Source: Trichostrongylus colubriformis (lineage: Eukaryota; Nematoda; Chromadorea; Rhabditida; Trichostrongylidae). From it: 64,000 bases of DNA. The position numbers were made by a program, and so were the translations under genes. The stretch spans positions 37,094,130-37,158,129 of the forward strand of contig OZ022261.1 of assembly GCA_963978905.1 (NCBI GenBank), read 5' to 3'. How positions within the stretch are numbered: the first letter of the stretch is position 1; the number at the start of each line of letters is the position of its first letter. Shown here piece by piece: positions 35,863 to 45,572 of the stretch. The notes below the pieces were generated by a model. It was not told the origin of the DNA and did not search any database. It saw only the letters and a program-made list of their open reading frames with translations.

Positions 35863-36617
35863 CAGGGGGTGCCAAAAAAAGATAATTTTGCTCACGGCTC
35901 ACATCCGCCATGTATACAAAACATAGGAAAACGAAAGTGATGAAAGTAACGTGGCAAAATATTCCAGAACTGTTCCTTTAGAAAAAGGAGTAAGCTAGGA
36001 CTCACTACTTTCACCTTCATGGAAACACGGAGTCCTCAGTCGGCGCAGTCGGGATTCAGAACACCTACGGTGTCAAAGTCCGCTTGAAACAGTGGAGCCA
36101 GGTTCCGTGGTAGGTCTTTTGTGGGAAGATTCCTGAGGATCGGCACTTCGGTTTGTGGGAGTCGCAGAGCTCTTGCTGCTAGGTAGGACAATGCTGCTAT
36201 GATGCGAAGTGTCATTTTTCATGCCTCACCCCCCCCCCCCCTCCGGAGGAGCTTTAGTGATAACAGCACGTTCTGGTTCTTGGAAACTAAGGGCGCTAGG
36301 AACCCGATAAAGACGGATTGTTAAAGGACACCATCCAATATGAATCCCCATAGGTAACCAGAATGAACGGACGTGAGCAAGGTTCTGAACAAGGGCGACG
36401 AAATCTTCGATTTTGCCGTGTTGAGGTGACACATCATGTTCACTCGGAATCATCTATCGGTCCTGGTCGTGCAGGAGACTGGTACGGAGTTTACAGATAG
36501 TAAAAGGTGTGTTCTTGAATTCGGGGGTGGAAATATCTCGTCAGAGTTCGCTGAAGATCGATTAAAGTAGGGTTGAAGGTGAAGAAGAAAAATTACTTTC
36601 TTTTATTGGCACCCCCG
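35863..36617. mobile_element. Tc1/mariner-type non-autonomous element
   Basis: Imperfect terminal inverted repeats, CAGGGGGTGCCAAAAAAAG at 35863 and the complement of CGGGGGTGCCAATAAAAGA ending at 36617, are flanked by TA (35861-35862, 36618-36619). The length is 755 bp. No transposase motif is visible inside. A C run (36230-36242) interrupts the interior. Confidence 0.75.
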
Positions 36618-36619
36618 TA

Positions 36620-38787
36620 TATCTATATGACTTCAGCATGCTCTCATTAGAATTTTTCCCTTTTCACTGAATATTCATTCATCAGTGCAAATGAAGACAT
36701 TGCTAACTATACAGAGCTCTTCTTACACGGAAAGGACTTTGAGCAGAAGGGAAAGAAGAAATTGGAGGCAACTTCCTCCATTCCCTTATGATATCCTTTT
36801 TATAGAATTCCGCGCTGTATGTCAATATACTTCAATTCCTTGGCGCGGGACCCCAGTGGGCCCCACCACCTCTCTGGCACTTCCAAGACCGCTTCGAGAA
36901 CGCTCTCGATCAACCGAAGTCGAAGGATTCATCCATGGCTCATGTTAGTTGTGCTCATACGAGTGTATGAGTCTTACTTTAGAAAGCAACGTACACTCTC
37001 CATCTCGCTTAGAGAGCTACCAATATTCTGAACTCTCTGCACTATTGTAAGCCTAAGAAGATGGAAGGGGTTAGAAGTGGATTTGCACAGACAAGATCAG
37101 GAAAAAGTGTGCAGAATGCTCGAACAACTTGTAGAAAAATACGCTCGATGCTCTTTTCAAAGCTTTAGGCAATTCTTCAGAAGAGACGCTGTCCTTGTCC
37201 CTAGATGAGACCACATGCCTCGGAACTTGCAGACAGGAATGCATCAGAGTAAGCTCGGAGTATTACATCTACATATTCTCGAGAGGGATGTCGGTAAGAA
37301 GCGGATAGTAGTGCAGTAGTCTTGCATTACTCCCAGAGAGACAAGGGACCTTGACGCACCTTTTGTCCACTCTTCGATTTTCTATCACGGGTGTGGTGTA
37401 ATACAACTTCCATGAACCAGTTTGTTACATAGAGGTGAAACCTACTGTGAAAACTGACTATAGCTCGTCAAAAAACTGACTTTAGCTTCAGTGAATGAGG
37501 AAGGTGTTCAATTATCGCAATAATGACGACTCCTGCACCGGAAGGTGAGTTTAAAAAAAAGTAGAAAATTAGGTGTTTTAACTTAGGTAAACCTTGAATA
37601 AACCTTTCAAACCCATTGAAATGGCTCTAATGAGAGAGGTCTTTTAGGTTTGGCAAGCTTTAAGTCAACGGTTTTTTCTGTCATGTAGGTGTATGTACCT
37701 CCATAAAACATATAACTGATTTCCATTTTTGCTGAGCGGCCTTACGAATGTCAAAAAAGAAGTGAGGAAATTTTTTCAAAAAAACGACTTCACTTATCGC
37801 AACGCATACTATTTGTAGCTTTGAGCATACGCGGATTCAGAGCTGTTCTTCTTTTGCACATTCAAAACAAAGCGAAATACCGAAAGAGAAAAGTTTTACC
37901 TTTAGCATGCCCTGAAAGTGCGTAGCAGTCTTGTGTCCTTTCCTTCCCTCAATATTTGCAGAAGTATAACTAATAATATCGATGAAGATCAATGGAATAT
38001 ATCAATGGAATATAAATCCTACCAGTCATTAAACAAGAAAAATAGTGTGAATTTCCTGGCAAGTGATACCGCCGTCCCCTTCTTCGAGCGTGCAGTCGAA
38101 GGCACCAGTGCCCAGCCGAAAATTTTGTATTCGAGTCAAAATCTCGATTGGGCCGGAAACTCACCCCTGTGGGTGGTTCCACCCTCTGAGCACGAATATC
38201 ATCAAATCTGTTTTGCGCAAGAATGCCGCGTTCGTGCGCTATGAGCGCTGGTAGGCTGAAGAAATTGAATAAACTGCTAAAAAGTGATAAAGAGGGGTAG
38301 CCCAAAGGAATTGCCACCGAAGGCTTTCCTAACCGCTCATCATTGAATTCTTTGATTCACCTTGTAGTAGGAAGCGGTTAGTAGGACGAGAATTGGTGAT
38401 TACCATTCGCAGGGTTATGGCAAGTTGATAAATAGAACATGACGCATATAGGGAAGTACTAGTGCAAACCCGCATAGTACCTCATGTACATAAGTTCTAA
38501 TTTTTAGCAAAGAGCCAAATTCCTTGGAACAGTCTTGAATCAAACATAATACGCCACAGGCATTTATCCGCATTCCTATTCCATTGCAAGAACAAGTTGC
38601 AGAATAAACCACCAAGCGGACTTCCATTATGACTCGTTTCCAAATCCTTTTTTTTTTGAAAATCGGAATATGGCAGCTCTTTTTTACTTGCAATTTATTG
38701 AGACCTCAGCATGCTCTTCATGGTTTCAATTCATAATCCTTTCAGTCTCATACTTCCGCTTCCTTTCCTGTGTGTATTGATTTCCAG
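36620..38787. other. intergenic, repeat-derived in part
   Basis: No gene is recognised. About 38135-38250 resembles about 51950-52095 (shared pieces include gagcacgaatatca-type and gagcgctgg-type strings), so it belongs to a dispersed repeat family. Confidence 0.35.
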
Positions 38788-38955
38788 CCAATTAAGTCAA
38801 GAATACGCGTGCCAAAGAAGGCCTCACTTAAACGTCAACGAAAATGTGACTGCATGTGTTATTGTAATGATGAAAACCTCATCAACTTGAATGGTACTGA
38901 TCGTCTGCTCAAGCAAAATAACAATTTTATAAGAGTGTGCACTCGCTGGTTCTAA
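38788..38955 (+). CDS. candidate terminal exon, unknown gene
   Basis: A good acceptor (tgatttccag, ending 38787) opens a frame of 55 codons to a TAA. The product is basic, then Cys-rich (KCDCMCYC), then hydrophilic. I do not recognise it and found no partner exon, so it may be chance or a relic. Confidence 0.2.
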   Translation, partial: PIKSRIRVPKKASLKRQRKCDCMCYCNDENLINLNGTDRLLKQNNNFIRVCTRWF

Positions 38956-39840
38956 TTCAACCGTACTGCTGGGCCCACCACTCCTCTCTTCGTCCATTTT
39001 CCACGAAGCTAGTACATCGAGGGTAATGGCCTATTTCCTGCCTTCAAATAAATAGAAACCTGATTACCGCATCATTCCATAACTGTGGACTTGTGTCACG
39101 TGCTGCAGTTGTTTGAGGAACTGGAGGTTTGATGAAGCCTTCGCTTGAGGCCCCCTGGTTCGCCCTCTGAAAATCCGGACGAGTTCGTTCGGAACGGGTT
39201 GAGTTGCTCTGCACGCCCCAGTACTGTCGTCTCTCTGCGTTCTGAACCGGGGACCAAGATCTCGCGGAGCACTCTTTCATCTATCAACGGGGAAAACAAC
39301 CTTCTCGCACCACTACATAATCCAGTCACAAATTTTCGAAAAGACCTTTTCTACCATTTTTCTGGCCTCGTGTTTTAGTTTGCCTCTCAAGGCCATTAAG
39401 GTTTGAGGTTCTTCCTGGGTAATGGCTCCCTTCTCGGTATACTACAATATCGAACAAATAAATCAAGAAACTTAGAACCATAGCTGTCTTTTCTTGATGC
39501 CCACCTCCTGCATGCCTTTCCAATCATTGGCTTCTACATCTAAATTTGGGGCATGGATTATACCAGCGAATACCCATTTGCTTTTTATAGATTTAATATA
39601 TTATATTATAACTGATTCGAAAACAAGTCACTCGACAGTACTGTCTCGAGTTCATTTATTTTCTTTTGCGATTTACCAGCAATAAATAATGGTAATAATA
39701 CCGGCTGTAATACCGGCTGCTTAATTTATATTTGTTCATCTCAAGTCAACTAGGTATCTTGTAGTGATCAGTCTTCACTCAACGACTGCCGTTTCCGATC
39801 GTTGGCCAACAGCTGCCCACTTTTTAACTTAGCTGTTCAG

Positions 39841-40044
39841 TCCAACGAAACATTGCTAGAAGTTCTCAAACACATGAAACGACATGCTGTTGCTGACGAA
39901 CTTAGTGAACTTTCAAGCACACCCTTTGGTCGGGTTTTCCTGTCTGAATCCACATCATCACAAGTGCTGGCTAGTCTTCGCGGAATAAAAAAGCCTTTTT
40001 CGTACGAGACATTAAGCATGATCTCCTTGATTGACTTTTCATGA
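39841..40044 (+). CDS. candidate terminal exon, unknown gene
   Basis: After the acceptor agctgttcag (ends 39840) the frame runs 67 codons to TGA with a protein-like composition (LLEVLKHMKRHAVADELSEL near the start, probably helical). No family is recognised, and an upstream exon with matching phase was not found. It could be the end of an unrecognised gene between pdi-2 and the DUF1647 gene. Confidence 0.3.
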   Translation, partial: SNETLLEVLKHMKRHAVADELSELSSTPFGRVFLSESTSSQVLASLRGIKKPFSYETLSMISLIDFS

Positions 40045-40201
40045 TATATTGCTTTATTTGAATCAGTGAAAAAAATGCATAGGAAAAAAGTGCAAAATGA
40101 GCATTGCCAGTAGTCAATAATACCTTCCTTAAGGTCTTCCAGCTGGTGTATTCCACCTTTCCGTGGATTTCGAAGGGTGGGCACTTGCTAGTTCATTGTA
40201 G

Positions 40202-40422
40202 GTGGAGGAGGATTGACGGCGTATCGTCCCGTTCCTATGCACACGACAGATGCGAAAACACCCTCCATCCCACGGCATTCAACCAGTGACGATCCAGCGA
40301 TTGCCCTTGTTATGGCGGACCTGGAATATGCCTTCAAGAGGGGCAATGCTCAATGGTCTCAAAGTACACTGATTTCTGAAGGCAGAATGCCATTGTGGTG
40401 CGAGGCGTTGTCCCAGCTCTAG
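40202..40422 (+). CDS. candidate terminal exon, unknown gene
   Basis: The acceptor ttcattgtag (ends 40199) precedes an open frame to TAG at 40420-40422. The encoded segment is Pro/Thr/Ser-rich at first, then ALVMADLEYAFKRGNAQW, then a short hydrophobic end. It is not recognised. The composition looks coding but evidence is thin. Confidence 0.25.
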
Positions 40423-40429
40423 AATCATA

Positions 40430-42018
40430 TTTTACGGGAGGCCGGCTCTTCATTTTGAAACTACATCCAAGGGAAAATCTGAAGCTAATATACGTCTAAG
40501 CCTCTGTCCACTCTGTTTCAAAAAGCTCGACTCCAGTACTTTTTCACAAGTAGTGAGTTTAGCTACTGCGCTGCATCAGCTTATCCAGGGTCCTACTTCC
40601 CAATCTAATAGATGTAAAACTTCTCTCAAGAGAGTCCACCTCATTTAAATGCCCAATTCCAGTGTTCGCTATAGGATTGCCTCTCTCGCTGTTCCTTTTA
40701 TTGGAAAGATGCTGCTAATCCATAGCATGGTTGAAAGGCTAACAACAAAGTACGGCCAAAGAAGTTTGATAAATGGTTCTGGTCGAGGATGTTGCAAAAT
40801 CGCCTTCTTTTAAGTTGATTAATATCCAGTCAGTGTTTCGCTATACGTTACAGGAACTGATTGTCACACTTGACAGCGGCTGAATGTGGACCCCAAAATA
40901 GCGCTAATCATACTGCGGTATCAACTTCAGGCTATCAATTCGACCTTATAAAACAAGAATTTGGTTTGAAATACATATCACTAACTATACGTACACTTAA
41001 TTGTTGAGTGGGATGGTCTGATGATTTTATGGAAAACCCAATGCTGAGCTTACCCGCGCACTCCACTTCCATCAAAGCATTTCCTCCTTACTGGTGGAAA
41101 ATGGCGATAGGGAGAGGTTGGGCCACGCCCTTCGGCGTGCAAAGGGGCGAAGACGGCACGTCTCCGGCGTCCCCTGTCGCTGATATTCAGGGAATGCCCT
41201 TATTAGGGCATACGTCTAGACTATCCAACCAGGTCACAACGCCAGGCGAATTGGATCGCAGCGCAATAAGTTCTTTGCTGGTCCTCCATAATAACTGTTT
41301 GTCTTTACAATACCTACACATAGTTATGCTGAGCATATCTACCCACTTTTGCCTTGTTTTCACTAGGTTAGCTGAATGGTCCCACATTAACCCAAGCCGT
41401 GAATGTCAAACAGGGCAGATGATCAGTGTGTTAAATGTGTCGGCCACCACCGGGTCCAATTTCCTTCGTTAACTCAATTCGCACCCAAAACTGCCGCGTA
41501 GGCGTGCGTACCCGTCCAATTACGGAGGACCATCACCACCGAGATAACAACCGACAGACGTAACATGTTTGTAATCTCATTACGATGTCAATAGGAGTGC
41601 CGTCGGATGCCATTTCTGAGAACAGAGATCTTCCATTGGTGCTGCTCGTTCTGCTCAGTCGAAGGATCCATACTGCTTGCAAGCGGTGAGCAGAACAAAT
41701 TTTATTTCATCTAAACTTATCTCTTTCTTAGTCGCGTTTCTTACGGTCACCACTTCACCGAAATTCTCCGTTTGCTACTGCGACTTTTTCGATCGATATC
41801 GATTCCGGTGGTCTCAGGCAGATAGTATTTTTTATGCACTATATATCACGCTCAATAAATTCCAACGGGCTGATTCAGTTTCTTTTTGACAATTCCCTCC
41901 TGCTGCTTTGCTGCTTTGATTTCGTGATCTCCTCCGCACGTTGGTTTAGTTCCTTCTTTATAATGAGTTACCGTGTTTGTAACGTTACCAGTTGATTGAT
42001 TTATAAAGCAATGGGTCA
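40430..42018. other. intergenic, nothing recognised
   Basis: The longest ORF (41008-41472, +) has no family motif and an uneven composition. I see no RNA gene. Confidence 0.35.
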
Positions 42019-42029
42019 GTTATAGTGGA

Positions 42030-42235
42030 GGGGGGGGGGGGCGGTGGTAGAAGCAAAATTTTCACCGACGTCGAAGTTCCTCTCCCTCCCTAGGCCTAGG
42101 CCAAAGCAGATGAGACAGATGCTGTGGCACATGCTTTTTCATGCAGGAAGAGGGCATATGAATTTCAGCCTAAGCCTAGGGAGGAAAGGAGCTTTGACGT
42201 CGGGAAAAGTTGCGTTTCTTCCCTCCCCACTTTAG
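42030..42235. repeat. inverted-repeat hairpin
   Basis: Arms at about 42030-42105 and 42160-42235 are inverted copies. Shared pieces are agtggagggg / cctccccact, cgacgtc, and cctccctaggc with its complement gcctagggagg. The left arm contains a G run. It is MITE-like with no coding content. Confidence 0.6.
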
Positions 42236-43140
42236 TTGACCCCAATCAGCATTAATCCGAATAATATATTTTGTTTTAAATCCAGTAAACATTCAAACGA
42301 GATCTTGTTCGGTGCAGTAAGATTGAGGAAAAAGTACATTTCTTTCTTACTACTTTGAAGACTTGAAAGCAGTAAGTCAGCAATTAAACGCCGTGGAAGG
42401 GTAATGGGATGGGGGCAGGCCTTAGATGGAGGGCAGATTGATTTTTTCTTTCATTGGATTTGTTTGAAAAGAATGCTGAAGTTTTGCATGTTTCATTAAA
42501 TGCTGCCTCATAGGGAGGTTAGCCCGATGAGATTCACGAACTGCTTGACACTGCCTCATTTACACAATGCTAGGAGCAACTGTCCTGTTCGTTTGAATGA
42601 CCATTGTAATGTTTTGGAATGGACGTCACTCGGCAATTATTCGCTCACTCGCTCTATCACAACCTCTGAAGATTAGGTGACTAACATCTCGACTCTGAGT
42701 CCTAGCCCTTCTTTGCGCCTCACACTTCTGCTTCTGACAGATATCTTATGGATGTATCTCATGGCACAACCCTTTAGACTGATTGGTGTATTACATATTC
42801 TTTTTTCTCCTCGATGTGATTCATTTCTACGTCTGGCTGTCTATTTCTTTTGATTAGCTCTTTGTGTGTGGTCACCGAATAGCCCTGAAGGTAGATTTTC
42901 ATTGGGTTTGAGGTAAAAAGATGAATTTAGTAAAACGTATGTAACCCTGGCACCGCCCTGAAATTTTGAAGGTTGTGTTGCTTCTACGGAGGAAGGACAA
43001 CAGTGGACGTGGCGTTCTGCATAAGTCTAACTGACTCCTTCCTCTCTAGGCCAAGCTGTTGTACTGCTCTGAGGCAACACCTTTTTTCTGAGCAATTTTC
43101 TAAGCATCTTTCAGACAAAGCGCCATACAGTCGATGCACT

Positions 43141-43437
43141 TTGTTGCGGCTGCACGGTGCATCCTCACGGTATTGTGTCTATTTGAACACAACCAAGCCA
43201 CGCCCACCCAAACAAATCACACCTGGCCTCAGACGAACAATTTCTAACGTGGAAGCTGCCTTCATCGTCAAATTGTCTCTTTCATTAATTACCTTCACTT
43301 ATCGCAAGTCTCCTCTTCCACGTAAGCGCCACGCTGGAATTTGTTCGTCTAAAGCCGTCTGATTTGGTTGGGTGGGCGTGGCTTGGTTGTGTTGAAGCAG
43401 GCACAACACCGTGAGGTTGCACCTACAGCCGCAACAA
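43141..43437. repeat. MITE-like inverted repeat
   Basis: Arms of about 95 bp (43141-43235 and 43345-43437) both contain ttgttgcggctg, cctcacggt and caagccacgcccaccca in inverted orientation. The spacer is about 110 bp. Confidence 0.65.
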
Positions 43438-43980
43438 TGTTGCAGCTCGAACAGTTATTCAAGGCCTACTTGTCCCAAGAAGTAAGCCACTAATCTGATT
43501 AGCCTTTGAGCTGGCCCATTTTCAGCGATTCTGTGGGTTTTTCCTCACTGATGTGTACTTCACACCACGCGGCTCACTACCTATTGTTAGTGCAATGAGT
43601 GCGAAGATTATCGTGAAACGTGCCTTTGAAGGTCTATCGCTGTGATCAATTATAATAAAAGACAAGCCCAGGTGAATCGTTTTTCGGCTGTCCAAGACCA
43701 TTACGCCTGAAGATATCTTTTGTATTGGTTTCTCACATGTTTCTCTATCTGAATGTCACATTTGAAATGCATAAGATTCTTCATCATACGAGACAATATC
43801 ATTGTGTCATATCAAGTAACCCTGCAAGATGTTTCTCTTGCAAAAGCAGTCAAGGGCAGTTCAAGCCATAACCCATTCGAGCGGTAGTCGCTCACGGCAA
43901 ATTCGGAAATTTCATGCAATTTTATGCAAAAGAAACTTTTTTTTAATAAAAACCCGTGGAAGTTATTCTGGACGCCTTAA

Positions 43981-44405
43981 AGGAATCGTCCATGGAAAAT
44001 GCGTTTTTGTGTTACCCATACGTTTATGTTGTATTTGCCTAATGTGGGCCTCATGCAAAATTTCACGCGAAAAAATGCGAATCTGACTGAGATACAGCAC
44101 CACAAAGTGCGGTCCCAGTGGGCGGGGCCTAAGAGTAAAAGCCTCGTCTCGTAGTCCGCAGCCGTTGAGAACGGAGAGTGGGACTGTTTACGAAACTTTC
44201 TGCTCCTACAATGCGTTTCCGACCACGGCGGACGACGGAACGAGGCTTTTCTCTTAGGCCCCGCCCACTGGGACCGCACTTTGTGGTGCTGTATCTCAGC
44301 CAGATTCGCATTTTTTCGCGTGAAATTTTGCATGAGGCCCACATTAGGCAAATACAACATAAACGTATGGGTAACACAAAAACGCATTTTCCGTGGACGA
44401 TTCCT
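43981..44405. mobile_element. near-perfect palindromic MITE with TTAA target duplication
   Basis: The two arms (43981-44143 and about 44240-44405) are almost identical inverted copies, beginning AGGAATCGTCC. TTAA lies immediately outside both ends (43977-43980 and 44406-44409), the target duplication used by piggyBac-type transposases. I see only about four differences over some 165 bp, so the copy is probably young. No ORF of its own. Confidence 0.8.
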
Positions 44406-44803
44406 TTAAAGAATGACTCTCTAGCCTCGTACGAGATTGCAGTTCAAATGACGTTGCTACGAAACTTCGCCTAACAGTATCACACAAAATTTAGCGATCC
44501 TGCTCCCCCTCTATTATCGCTACCCTTGCTATCAATTTTTGTCGTCTCACCTGTCACCACGTGGTCACCAACATTGCAACCAACCACGTCAAGCAAGGGG
44601 GGGGGAGAGGTTCGTTGTCCCGCAGTTGTTTGAATGGTCTCAGCATCTTAATGGTTAACCGTTACACCGCCACAATGGTGCACTCACGAGCCAATATATC
44701 CGTCAATAGAGGAAAGTGAGATCCCTAGAACGTATCTTTCATTGCTCAAAAACTTACGAAAACTCTGCACAATGCTGATGATCGTAGTTCCAGGATGTGA
44801 ACG

Positions 44804-44929
44804 ATGGTCACAGAGAAATATTCTTCGAATCTGCTGGGATTCTTTGCTGGTCAACTTGGTGTTATACGTCTCACAGTACTCTGTATAGGGCTCATACTTC
44901 TTCACTTCTTCTTTTTCTACAAAGATTAC
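44804..44929 (+). CDS. possible first exon of the DUF1647 gene (signal anchor)
   Basis: The ATG at 44804 sits 12 nt after a possible trans-splice acceptor (gttccag, ends 44791). The frame encodes 42 residues ending in a hydrophobic segment (LTVLCIGLILLHFFFF) and then YKDY before a gtgagt donor at 44930. It ends in phase 0, as the next recognised exon (45573) requires, and a type II signal anchor suits this family. The opposite strand also has an open frame with splice-like ends here, so this is tentative. Confidence 0.35.
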
Positions 44930-45572
44930 GTGAGTTTTTTTGGCCAAAACTGCTTTTCGTTATTCCTCATGATCATCCAGCTTGTGCCGTAGTAGCCCGG
45001 AAAATGCACGTGAAACACGTTAAGTACAAATCTACTAATTATTGGCCTTTAACCAACCTTACCAATGTTGCACATATCTTTAATTTGGCAGTAAACCATC
45101 TTCACGTTCTGAAGTGTTCGAAGAAAAATTTCTCTGAAACCTGAAAGCTGACGTCATATTTCTTTCGCATTTCATGGACTGCGCTCACAGGAGTGTGAGA
45201 TTTTCCACGTAGAGGCCTTCAACTTGGGTAATCAAGAAGGTAAGATGGCCTGATTTTGGCGCTGGGATTGTGGGCTGTAGCGGTCCCCCTAGCAATAAAG
45301 GAATGCTGATCCGTGGCATGTTATTCAGGGCTGTACCAAAAAGGGGGATCATCTAGAAAAATTAAGACCTTGACCTTAACATTCTTACAGGAATATAAAT
45401 GCAGTTTGGGAGAATTTCATCGTTGGCTTATCAGATTATGAAACAACTTCCTTTAAAATTTCGGATTGCCGAGGAATGGTTTACTTCTGAATTGAGGAAA
45501 ACCAAAAGCATGTAACACTGTGCAGCAGTGTGAAACAGTTGACATTTTTCGTTATGATCTGAAATCATTCAG

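Noticed and set aside
41008..41472. 154-aa ORF as a gene
   Set aside because: Composition and lack of family motifs suggest chance or repeat-derived sequence; no splice or start evidence.
44684..44947. Minus-strand exon (87-aa ORF with acceptor- and donor-like ends)
   Set aside because: The opposite strand reads as a signal-anchor exon with the right phase and position for the DUF1647 gene. I recognise no family on the minus strand and no partner exons. It is not fully excluded.
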